Positions 1-5,104 of a DNA stretch of 5,104 nucleotides are shown here, one piece after another (the stretch's first letter is position 1; every line of letters starts with the position of its first letter). The notes beneath the pieces are model-generated. The model had not been told where the DNA came from, did not search any database, and saw only the letters and a program-made list of their open reading frames with translations. Source of the DNA: Alphaproteobacteria bacterium (GTDB taxonomy: Bacteria > Pseudomonadota > Alphaproteobacteria > Micropepsales > Micropepsaceae); the NCBI GenBank assembly GCA_028869725.1, contig JAGWRJ010000388.1, forward strand, positions 1-5,104, written 5' to 3'. The translations under genes and the position numbers were made by a program.

Positions 1-13
1 ATGCTAGGCCGCG

Positions 14-1027
14 ATGAGCAAGCCCAATGATCTTCGCCTTGAAAAAGGCGCCGGTGCCGACCGTAAGCGCATTCACTTGCGCGAAATCTCCGATGAGGCG
101 GCGGCGCCGCTCGAAACTGTGGGACAGGACCTGCGCGCTGCACGGCTGCGCCGTGGCGATGACCTGGCTACGATCGCCCGTATCCTGAAGATTCGTAAGG
201 ATCATCTGGAAGCGCTTGAAGAAGATCGTCTGGATGTCCTGCCCGGACGGGCCTATGCTATTGGCTTCGTCCGCTCCTACGCCAGTCACCTAGGGCTGGA
301 CGCAGCCGATACCGTTGAGCGGTTCAAACGCGAACTCGAGGGCCGTGGCGAGGAACGTGTCAGCGTGCCCTTGCTGGAGACACCCCAGAACGAGCGCTGG
401 CTGCCCCAGGGCTGGGTGGTCGTTGCCCTGGTGCTGATAGTGGCTCTGGTCTTCGGTTTCTGGCGGCTCGCGGAATCGGCCACCGCGTATTTCAATCCAC
501 CGGCACTGCCTTCGCCCACTCAGGCTCCGCTGCGTCCGCTGATCGCCAAGGCGCTGCCATCGGTACACCGGTCAGCTGCGCCTGTGTCCACGGCAAAGCC
601 GGCCGCCCATCTGCAAAAAACGGCCGTCGCTTCAGCGCCGGAAGCAAAACCTGCGTCTGCGCCAGCGTCCGGCCCCGGGGAGGCCCTGGCCAAGAAAATC
701 CAGGCGTTGCCCAAAGGCAAAGCGTTCGGACTGCGCAACACCACCGCGCGGGTGGTCCTGACGGCCCTCAAACCCGTCCAAGTTCTGGTGCTGGGGCCGC
801 CGCCTAAATCCATGATTTTTATGGATCAAACCCTGCAACCGGGCGATACCTATCGCATTCCCTATCTGTCAGGTACAACCCTGACGACCAAGGATCCGCA
901 GGCGCTCGCCGTCACCGTTGATGGTCGGTTGCTCGGGCGAGCCGGGACCAGTGGCGAAACCCTGAAGGCGCAGTCGCTGGATCCCAAGGTCCTCACCAAT
1001 CGTTTCAACCACGGGCCCCAACACTAG
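14..1027 (+). CDS. rodZ: RodZ-like cytoskeletal protein (HTH + membrane segment + DUF4115)
   Basis: A 337-residue bitopic inner-membrane protein. Residues about 35-108 form a Cro/C1-like helix-turn-helix domain of the RodZ kind, with the hallmark stretch LPGRAYAIGFVRSYA (76-90). One hydrophobic segment lies at about 133-152, followed by a Pro/Ala-rich linker (about 161-225) and a DUF4115 domain (about 236-325: LQPGDTYRIPY, LTTKDPQAL, VDGRLLG). In characterised RodZ proteins the cytoplasmic HTH binds MreB rather than DNA, and the C-terminal part lies in the periplasm and supports rod-shape growth; that role is inferred here from architecture. The start at 14 is forced, because an in-frame TAG sits at 5-7 and no other ATG lies near. 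No convincing Shine-Dalgarno is visible in the 13 bases before it. The bases ATGA at 14-17 would allow overlap with an upstream gene, which cannot be seen. It ends in TAG, 29 nt before ispG, so co-transcription is likely. The family call is firm; the shape role is less so. Confidence 0.88.
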   Translation: MSKPNDLRLEKGAGADRKRIHLREISDEAAAPLETVGQDLRAARLRRGDDLATIARILKIRKDHLEALEEDRLDVLPGRAYAIGFVRSYASHLGLDAADTVERFKRELEGRGEERVSVPLLETPQNERWLPQGWVVVALVLIVALVFGFWRLAESATAYFNPPALPSPTQAPLRPLIAKALPSVHRSAAPVSTAKPAAHLQKTAVASAPEAKPASAPASGPGEALAKKIQALPKGKAFGLRNTTARVVLTALKPVQVLVLGPPPKSMIFMDQTLQPGDTYRIPYLSGTTLTTKDPQALAVTVDGRLLGRAGTSGETLKAQSLDPKVLTNRFNHGPQH

Positions 1028-1056
1028 GTATTGGGCTGCACGGTTCGGAGCATGTC

Positions 1057-2193
1057 ATGACACTACGCGCTTATCGCCACATCGAACGCCGCAAATGTCG
1101 CCAGATTCACGTTGGAAAGGTTGCCGTAGGCGGTGATGCACCAATCACCGTGCAGAGCATGACCAATACGGTGACAGCGGATGTGCGCGGCACCGTCGAC
1201 CAGATCCGCGCGCTGGAAGAGGCAGGTGCTGACATCGTACGCGTATCCTGTCCGGACGAAGACGCTACTGCTGCGCTCAAACACATCGTCAAAGCTGCGA
1301 CGGTACCGATCGTTGCTGACATTCATTTCCACTACAAACGTGCCATCGAAGCGGCAGAGGCTGGCGCCGCCTGTCTTCGGATCAATCCTGGCAATATCGG
1401 TTCGGCGGCTCGCGTCCGCGATGTCGTCAAGGCCGCCAAGGATCACGGATGTGCGATGCGCATTGGGGTCAATGCGGGCTCTCTCGAGCGTGAACTTCTG
1501 GAGCGGTACGGTGAGCCTTGCCCCGAAGCGATGGTGGAAAGCGCGCTCAACCATGCGCGCATCCTCGAGGACAACGACTTTTTTGAATTCAAGATCAGCG
1601 TGAAGGCGTCGGACGTGTTCCTCGCCGTCGCAGCCTATCAGGGTCTTGCCGAGGCTTGCGATTATCCCCTGCACCTCGGGATTACCGAGGCTGGCGGATT
1701 GATCTCAGGGACTGTGAAAAGCTCTATCGGAATGGGCATGCTGTTGTGGTCGGGAATTGGCGACACCATCCGGGTTTCGCTGTCGGCCGATCCGGTGGAA
1801 GAGATCCGCGTCGGGTTTGATATCCTCAAGTCTCTTAACCTGCGTCATCGCGGCGTTAACGTCGTGTCCTGTCCGTCCTGTGCGCGTCAGGGCTTTAACG
1901 TGATCGAGACCGTCAAAACGCTTGAGCAGCGGCTTAAGCACATCTCAACGCCGATGTCGCTTTCGATCATCGGGTGCGTAGTTAACGGCCCCGGCGAAGC
2001 GCGCGAGACTGATCTGGGCTTTACCGGCGGTGGTGCCGGTAAGGGTAACGGCATGATCTACCTCAATGGCAAGCCCGCCTATAAGCTCGACAACGAGGAC
2101 CTGATCGAGCATGTGGTCCAGCTGTGCGAGAACAAGGCGGCAGAGATCGAGGCGGCGCGTGCCAAAGAAGCGGCGCTTGAGCCTGCTCAGTAG
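1057..2193 (+). CDS. ispG: 4-hydroxy-3-methylbut-2-en-1-yl diphosphate synthase (IspG/GcpE)
   Basis: A cytoplasmic iron-sulfur enzyme of the MEP (non-mevalonate) isoprenoid pathway. It converts 2-C-methyl-D-erythritol 2,4-cyclodiphosphate to HMBPP using electrons from ferredoxin or flavodoxin. The 378 residues match the short bacterial form (E. coli 372). Residues about 10-250 are the TIM-barrel part, with QSMTNT (33-38), VRVSCPDE (61-68), VADIHFHY (86-93) and LRINPGNIG (107-115). The C-terminal part carries the three 4Fe-4S ligands, Cys272 and Cys275 in SCPSCARQGF and Cys307 in GCVVNGPGEA. Glu314 corresponds to the catalytic Glu312 of E. coli. All expected key residues are present. The start is supported by GGAG at 1047-1050 with a 6-nt gap. 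It lies 29 nt after the rodZ-like gene and about 91 nt before prfA. Many alphaproteobacteria have hisS between ispG and prfA; it is absent here. It ends in TAG. Confidence 0.97.
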   Translation: MTLRAYRHIERRKCRQIHVGKVAVGGDAPITVQSMTNTVTADVRGTVDQIRALEEAGADIVRVSCPDEDATAALKHIVKAATVPIVADIHFHYKRAIEAAEAGAACLRINPGNIGSAARVRDVVKAAKDHGCAMRIGVNAGSLERELLERYGEPCPEAMVESALNHARILEDNDFFEFKISVKASDVFLAVAAYQGLAEACDYPLHLGITEAGGLISGTVKSSIGMGMLLWSGIGDTIRVSLSADPVEEIRVGFDILKSLNLRHRGVNVVSCPSCARQGFNVIETVKTLEQRLKHISTPMSLSIIGCVVNGPGEARETDLGFTGGGAGKGNGMIYLNGKPAYKLDNEDLIEHVVQLCENKAAEIEAARAKEAALEPAQ

Positions 2194-2284
2194 CACGCAC
2201 GCTTAGCCGAAGCGAGGAGCGCGACGGGGCGGCTCCAAGCGCAATAGCGTGTTCTTAGTCCCCTTCTGTGTGCTGCGCGGCAAC

Positions 2285-3370
2285 ATGATTCCTCCTGAGA
2301 AACTTGCTCGTCTCGTCGACCGCTATGACCAGCTGGAGGCCGAATTGGCCTCGGGCCAGATTGGTGGTGAATTTGCCAAATTATCCAAGGAGCACGCCGA
2401 GCTCGTGCCCATCATCCGGGCGATCAGGGCCTATCAGACTGCGCAGCGCGAGCTCGAAGGGGCCAATGTCCTGGTCAATGATCCCGGCAGCGATGCCGAG
2501 ATGCGCGAGCTGGCGATGGATGAGCGCAGTGTCCTCAAGGATCGGGTGGCTCATCTTGAGCGTGATCTGCAGATCCAGCTCTTGCCCAAGGATGCTGCTG
2601 ACGCGTCCTCCTGCATCATCGAAGTGCGTGCCGGTACGGGTGGCGACGAAGCGGCACTCTTTGCAGCCGATTTGCTGCATATGTACCAGCGCTATGCACA
2701 GCTGCAGGGCTGGAAGACCGAGATTATGGAGCTTTCCGAATCGGATCTTGGCGGGATCAAGGACGCAGTGATGGAGGTTCGCGGGCAAGGTGCCTATGCC
2801 AAGCTCAAGTTCGAGGCTGGCGTGCATCGTGTCCAGCGTGTGCCGGTTACCGAGGCCGGCGGACGTATTCATACCTCCGCGGCCACCGTAGCTGTGTTGC
2901 CCGAACCGGAGGACGTGGACTTCGAGCTGGATGAAAGGGATCTTCGGATCGACGTATTTCGGGCCTCGGGCGCTGGCGGTCAGCATGTCAACAAGACCGA
3001 AAGCGCGGTCCGGATTACGCATCTTCCAACCGGTATTTTTGTGGCCCAGCAGACCGAAAAATCCCAACACAAGAACAAGGCGCAGGCGATGAAGCTGCTC
3101 AAGGCGCGGCTGTATGAACGCGAGCGCGAAAAGCTGGACAGTGCGCGAGCCGCAGAGCGCAAGGGCATGGTGGGAAGCGGCGATCGCTCAGAGCGGATCC
3201 GGACCTACAATTTCCCCCAAGGACGGGTAACCGATCATCGCATCAACCTCACCCTCTATAAGCTTGACCGCATCATCAGCGGTGAGGACCTAGGCGAAGT
3301 AATCGATGCTCTGATGGCGGAAGACCAGGCCAGCCGGCTGGCTGCCATGGAGCAGGGCGCTGGCCCATGA
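2285..3370 (+). CDS. prfA: Peptide chain release factor 1 (RF1)
   Basis: The translation termination factor that reads UAA and UAG in the ribosomal A site and triggers peptide release. From the ATG at 2285 it is 361 residues, against 360 in E. coli. The coiled N-terminal domain (about 1-105) is followed by AGTGGDEAALFAADL (116-130). The stop-codon recognition motif PVT, diagnostic of RF1 rather than RF2, is at 187-189. GRIHTSAATVAVLPE follows at 193-207, and the GGQ catalytic loop is at 231-233 (SGAGGQHVNKTES). The reading frame stays open to a GTG at 2249, but the added residues (MFLVPFCVLRGN) do not resemble the family N-terminus. I prefer 2285, where the protein begins MIPPEKLARL like other RF1 proteins. 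The Shine-Dalgarno is poor (only GCGG at 2277-2280). The 91-nt gap before it holds only weak GC-rich pairings (for example 2205-2209 with 2230-2234) and no T-rich terminator. Its own stop is TGA, overlapping prmC. Confidence 0.97.
   Translation: MIPPEKLARLVDRYDQLEAELASGQIGGEFAKLSKEHAELVPIIRAIRAYQTAQRELEGANVLVNDPGSDAEMRELAMDERSVLKDRVAHLERDLQIQLLPKDAADASSCIIEVRAGTGGDEAALFAADLLHMYQRYAQLQGWKTEIMELSESDLGGIKDAVMEVRGQGAYAKLKFEAGVHRVQRVPVTEAGGRIHTSAATVAVLPEPEDVDFELDERDLRIDVFRASGAGGQHVNKTESAVRITHLPTGIFVAQQTEKSQHKNKAQAMKLLKARLYEREREKLDSARAAERKGMVGSGDRSERIRTYNFPQGRVTDHRINLTLYKLDRIISGEDLGEVIDALMAEDQASRLAAMEQGAGP
3367..3370 (+). promoter_or_regulatory. ATGA stop-start overlap of prfA and prmC
   Basis: The prfA stop TGA (3368-3370) shares bases with the prmC start ATG (3367-3369). 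Such overlaps commonly let a terminating ribosome reinitiate on the next gene. That would tie production of the methyltransferase to that of its protein substrate. Here termination on prfA needs RF2, because the stop is TGA, so RF1 does not terminate its own message. Confidence 0.8.
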
Positions 3371-4239
3371 GCCTGCGGGCGGCGCTGGCAGAGGGCACGG
3401 AACAACTTGCCGCGGCAGGTATCGAGACCGCGCGCTTGGACGCCCGTGTCCTCATGGGGGCGGTGCTTGGAAGGCCTCCTGCGAGCGTACCGGCCCTGTC
3501 CTGTGCGCTGAGCGAGCCGCAGCAGGCACAGTTCGATGACCTGATCCGACGCCGGACCAAGCGCGAACCCGTCGCCTATATTCTTGGCCACAAGGAATTC
3601 TGGAGTCTGGAATTTGCCGTTGGTCCTGGCGTCCTCGTGCCCCGGCCGGACAGCGAGACGCTGATTGAGGCGGCTCGTGCCAGTTTTGCCGATCAGGATG
3701 GGCCCCGGACGATTGCCGATCTGGGCTGTGGCTCGGGCTGTCTGATCATTGCCGCCCTGCATCTTTGGCCGCGGGCCCATGGTACGGCGTTTGATATTTC
3801 TGCTGCGGCGCTCGACTACACACGCAAAAACGCGGAGCGTCTTGGGGTCGCAGGCCGGCTGGATCTTGTTCTGTGCGATTTCCGGCAGGCAGAGGGGGCA
3901 TTCGATCTTGTCCTCTGTAATCCGCCCTACCTGCGAGAGGAGGAACTCGCCCAGGCTGCGCCCGAACTCAGCTTCGAACCGGCTCAGGCGCTCAGCGCAG
4001 GTGCCGATGGGCTCAGTGCCTATCGCTCCCTTGGGCCGGTATTCGGGCGTATCGTGCATCCAGAAGGCCTTGCCGTCGTGGAACTCGGGGCTGGTCAGGA
4101 GGCACCGGTCTGCCGGGAATTTTCGAGGGCAGGGCTTGACGTGACAGGTGTCCGCACCGATCTCAGTGGTATCCCCCGGGCGCTGCTCGCACGGCCAGCG
4201 CGCAAAAAAGTTGTTGGAATACGTGGGCCGAGAGGTTAG
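3367..4239 (+). CDS. prmC: Release factor glutamine methyltransferase (PrmC/HemK)
   Basis: An S-adenosylmethionine-dependent N5-glutamine methyltransferase that modifies the GGQ glutamine of release factors RF1 and RF2 and so raises termination efficiency. The 290 residues match the family length (E. coli 277). The N-terminal helical domain (about 1-75) precedes EPVAYILGHKEFW (67-79) and VPRPDSETL (91-99). The Rossmann-fold SAM site DLGCGSG is at 118-124. The signature NPPY (185-188, in FDLVLCNPPYLREEEL) binds the substrate glutamine. ALSAGADGLSAYR (208-220) is the usual post-NPPY motif. The start ATG overlaps the prfA stop as ATGA (3367-3370), and AGGG at 3354-3357 is a possible ribosome site, so translational coupling to its substrate gene is likely. 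The last ten or so residues (KKVVGIRGPRG) are a basic tail with no recognised motif. It ends in TAG and is followed by a 185-nt gap. Confidence 0.96.
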   Translation: MSLRAALAEGTEQLAAAGIETARLDARVLMGAVLGRPPASVPALSCALSEPQQAQFDDLIRRRTKREPVAYILGHKEFWSLEFAVGPGVLVPRPDSETLIEAARASFADQDGPRTIADLGCGSGCLIIAALHLWPRAHGTAFDISAAALDYTRKNAERLGVAGRLDLVLCDFRQAEGAFDLVLCNPPYLREEELAQAAPELSFEPAQALSAGADGLSAYRSLGPVFGRIVHPEGLAVVELGAGQEAPVCREFSRAGLDVTGVRTDLSGIPRALLARPARKKVVGIRGPRG

Positions 4240-4299
4240 CTTCCGGCCGCGTGGGGAGAACAGGAAACCCCGCCCGGACAGGCCTGAGGCCAGCCGGTC

Positions 4300-4411
4300 G
4301 ACCGCGGGGGCGGTCTGGCGCAGTTGCGCTGGTGCCTGTGTCAAAAGCGAAAGACGAGCAAACGTGCTCTGGGCCTGAATGCGCCATCCTTGGACATGCC
4401 CATGAGGCATG
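4300..4411 (+). other. Small inverted repeats in the prmC to DUF4167 gap
   Basis: The 185 nt between prmC and the DUF4167 gene hold no gene I can support. Three short perfect inverted repeats are visible: GACCGC/GCGGTC (4300-4305 and 4310-4315, GGGG loop), GAGCA/TGCTC (4356-4360 and 4365-4369, AACG loop) and CATGCC/GGCATG (4395-4400 and 4406-4411, CATGA loop). None is followed by a run of T, so none is a standard intrinsic terminator. The last ends three bases before the GAGGGA ribosome site of the next gene and could affect its translation. I see no clear sigma-70 promoter. In GC-rich DNA some of these will be chance. Confidence 0.4.
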
Positions 4412-4413
4412 AC

Positions 4414-4419
4414 GAGGGA
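4414..4419 (+). promoter_or_regulatory. Ribosome binding site supporting the ATG start of the DUF4167 gene
   Basis: GAGGGA lies five bases upstream of the ATG at 4425, a near-ideal spacing. A second candidate, AGGGG at 4481-4485, lies five bases upstream of an in-frame GTG at 4491. Both starts therefore have credible ribosome sites; I favour the ATG because it is the better codon and equally well placed. Confidence 0.65.
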
Positions 4420-4424
4420 CGAGA

Positions 4425-4853
4425 ATGCGAGATAACGCAAGACCGACGGGCGAACAGGCGGGTGGGGCGAGGCCAAACAAAGGGGCTCAAGTGAAACGCT
4501 CACGAGGACGCGGCCGCAGGCCGCAAAACAATGCCAACAGGACGTTCGATTCGACCGGACCGGAGATCAAGATCCGTGGCTCGGCGTCCCATGTCTACGA
4601 GAAGTATCTGCAGCTTGCCCGTGACGCCAACTCCGCAGGCGATCGCGTGATGGCTGAGAATTACCTCCAGCATGCCGAACATTATTTTCGGATCATGAGT
4701 GCCGCGCAGGCACAGCAGGCGGCCCAGCAGAGCGCAAATGGCAAGGCCAACGGCAATGGCGCCGAATATGGTCAGGCCACAGGCTCTGCACCTTCGTTTT
4801 CGCTGGTCGAAGAGGACGGCGAGGAAGAGGGCGAGGCTGCCGCGGCAGAATAG
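4425..4853 (+). CDS. DUF4167 domain-containing protein of unknown function
   Basis: A 142-residue cytoplasmic protein without signal peptide or membrane segment. The recognisable part is the DUF4167 core at about 27-92: a basic RGRGRRPQNNANR stretch (28-40), then GPEIKIRGSASHVYEKYLQLARDA (45-68) and SGD-like AGDRVMAENYLQHAEHYFRI (71-90). This resembles one or two amphipathic helices. After it come a Gln/Ala/Asn/Gly-rich linker (about 93-122) and an acidic tail (EEDGEEEGE, 129-137). The family is widespread in Alphaproteobacteria and, to my knowledge, has no assigned activity. The basic Arg/Asn-rich front suggests nucleic acid or ribosome contact, which is inference only. The gene sits between the RF1/PrmC pair and the clpB heat-shock gene, a conserved neighbourhood. 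Translation from the GTG at 4491 would give 120 residues starting MKRSRGRGRR and would keep the whole conserved core. It ends in TAG. Confidence 0.9.
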   Translation: MRDNARPTGEQAGGARPNKGAQVKRSRGRGRRPQNNANRTFDSTGPEIKIRGSASHVYEKYLQLARDANSAGDRVMAENYLQHAEHYFRIMSAAQAQQAAQQSANGKANGNGAEYGQATGSAPSFSLVEEDGEEEGEAAAAE

Positions 4854-4886
4854 GCCGCCACCTCTTTTGGCCATTGTGCCAGCTTG

Positions 4887-4931
4887 ACGGCCCCGGAGGC
4901 TCCGGACCGTGCCGTTTGCGCTGGCGCAACG
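4887..4931 (+). terminator. Two tandem GC-rich hairpins after the DUF4167 gene, possible terminator
   Basis: Thirty-three bases past the DUF4167 stop is an interrupted inverted repeat: ACGG (4887-4890), CCGGAG (4893-4898), CTCCGG (4900-4905) and CCGT (4907-4910). It is followed by a second repeat, TTGCGC (4916-4921) with GCGCAA (4924-4929), extendable by CG pairs around one bulged T. Only three T residues follow the first hairpin and none the second, so this is not a classical intrinsic terminator. The position, between the gene end and the heat-shock promoter, fits a transcription boundary or attenuator. Confidence 0.4.
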
Positions 4932-4957
4932 ACCGCCCGTCCCGGTACTGGCAGGCT

Positions 4958-4985
4958 CTTGTCAGCCGGAAAAGATGCCCCACAT
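4958..4985 (+). promoter_or_regulatory. RpoH (sigma-32) type heat-shock promoter for clpB
   Basis: CTTG at 4958-4961 serves as the -35 core, and CCCCACAT at 4978-4985 as the -10, separated by 16 bases. The E. coli consensus is CTTGAA and CCCCATNT, and the dnaK P1 promoter has the same 16-base spacing between CTTG and CCCCAT. The -10 differs from CCCCATNT at two positions at most, depending on alignment. Transcription would begin near 4992-4996, leaving a leader of about 100 nt before clpB. ClpB is a classical RpoH-dependent gene, so site and target agree. An overlapping sigma-70 reading (TTGTCA with TAGAAT) has a 20-base spacer and is unlikely. Confidence 0.72.
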
Positions 4986-4995
4986 AGAATAAGGA

Positions 4996-5071
4996 CACGG
5001 CGCTCGAGGTGAGAGGCCGTGGCGCTATTCGTTGAACGGACTCGTTCCGGCTGCCGAGCATGGGGCCGGAA
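4996..5071 (+). promoter_or_regulatory. Structured 5' leader of the clpB transcript
   Basis: Within the predicted leader are three perfect inverted repeats. CACGGC (4996-5001) pairs with GCCGTG (5016-5021). GAACG (5034-5038) pairs with CGTTC (5043-5047) around a GACT loop. TTCCGGC (5045-5051) pairs with GCCGGAA (5065-5071). The second and third share bases 5045-5047, so they cannot both form fully. The ribosome site of clpB (5081-5085) lies ten bases beyond the third hairpin and is not itself inside any of these stems. A regulatory role is inference. Confidence 0.4.
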
Positions 5072-5080
5072 GGAAGGGCT

Positions 5081-5085
5081 AGAGG
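5081..5085 (+). promoter_or_regulatory. Ribosome binding site of clpB
   Basis: AGAGG lies six bases upstream of the ATG at 5092, a good Shine-Dalgarno and spacing. It is the main local support for calling a gene start at the very end of the window. A second purine-rich run, GGAAGGAAGGG, lies just upstream at 5068-5078. Confidence 0.7.
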
Positions 5086-5091
5086 CACGAC

Positions 5092-5104
5092 ATGGATATT
5101 GAAA
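5092..5104 (+). CDS. clpB: ATP-dependent chaperone ClpB, N-terminal four codons only
   Basis: Only ATG GAT ATT GAA and one further base are visible, encoding MDIE. Alphaproteobacterial ClpB proteins commonly begin M-D/N-I-E-K-Y/F, and the next base (A) is compatible with Lys. The call rests on this start, on the ribosome site at 5081-5085, on the heat-shock promoter upstream, and on the known position of clpB after the DUF4167 gene. ClpB is a hexameric Hsp100 AAA+ disaggregase that works with DnaK in the cytoplasm. The rest of the gene lies outside the window, so no domain can be confirmed. Confidence 0.72.

Noticed and set aside
1..30. Tail of an upstream gene overlapping the rodZ-like start
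   Set aside because: All three frames close within 30 bases (TAG 5-7, TGA 15-17, TGA 28-30), so any of them or none could be a gene end; too little sequence to support a call.
1052..1060. A two-codon mini-ORF (ATG TCA TGA) overlapping the ispG start as ATGA
   Set aside because: The only ribosome site (GGAG, 1047-1050) is one base from this ATG, too close to be used; the spacing fits the ispG ATG at 1057 instead.
1063..1674. A 203-codon open frame on the - strand opposite ispG
   Set aside because: Antisense shadow of a strongly recognised gene; the product has no recognisable domain.
2381..3070. A 229-codon open frame on the - strand opposite prfA
   Set aside because: Antisense shadow of RF1, no recognisable domain or ribosome site.
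4295..4304. Ten-base palindrome CGGTCGACCG as a possible operator
   Set aside because: Single copy, not near a recognisable promoter, and short GC palindromes are frequent by chance here.
4148..4378. A 76-codon + strand frame starting inside prmC and running into the gap
   Set aside because: GTG start without a ribosome site, 92-base overlap with prmC, Arg-rich product of the kind produced by out-of-frame GC-rich DNA.
3256..4503. A 415-codon open frame on the - strand opposite prmC
   Set aside because: It lies fully antisense to prfA end, prmC and the DUF4167 start, has a low-complexity Pro/Arg-rich product with no family resemblance, and long antisense frames are expected in GC-rich coding DNA.
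4959..4990. Sigma-70 promoter TTGTCA / TAGAAT in front of clpB
   Set aside because: The spacer is 20 bases, too long for efficient sigma-70 use; the overlapping RpoH reading fits better.

Overview
The window is a GC-rich stretch of bacterial chromosome carrying a conserved housekeeping block, all on the + strand: a RodZ-like protein, ispG, prfA, prmC, a DUF4167 protein, and the first four codons of what is most likely clpB. DUF4167 proteins are essentially alphaproteobacterial, and prfA-prmC-DUF4167-clpB is a familiar alphaproteobacterial order. I therefore place the organism in Alphaproteobacteria. A Rhodospirillales/Acetobacteraceae-type member is my best guess from the look of IspG, but that narrower placement is only an impression.

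Layout: (1) 14-1027 encodes a membrane-anchored cytoskeletal adaptor of the RodZ type (HTH, one membrane segment, Pro/Ala linker, DUF4115). (2) After 29 nt, 1057-2193 is ispG, the penultimate step of the MEP isoprenoid pathway. (3) After about 91 nt, 2285-3370 is peptide chain release factor 1. (4) Its stop overlaps the start of prmC (3367-4239), which encodes the methyltransferase that modifies the GGQ glutamine of RF1. (5) A 185-nt gap with several small inverted repeats leads to 4425-4853, a small DUF4167 protein of unknown function with a basic front and an acidic tail. (6) A 238-nt gap holds two GC-rich hairpins, a good RpoH (sigma-32) type heat-shock promoter at 4958-4985, and a roughly 100-nt structured leader. 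It ends at the start codon of clpB (5092), cut off by the window edge.

Functionally, RodZ and IspG both bear on envelope growth (shape and isoprenoid lipid carriers), and RF1 with PrmC form a translation-termination pair. ClpB is a disaggregase that appears to start a separately controlled heat-shock unit. I see no mobile element, tRNA, rRNA, CRISPR array or phage gene.

No new multi-gene system is evident. The points most worth a second look are the heat-shock promoter and mutually exclusive hairpins in front of clpB, the uncharacterised DUF4167 protein with two competing starts, the direct ispG-prfA junction without hisS, and the use of TAG as stop codon by four of five complete genes.
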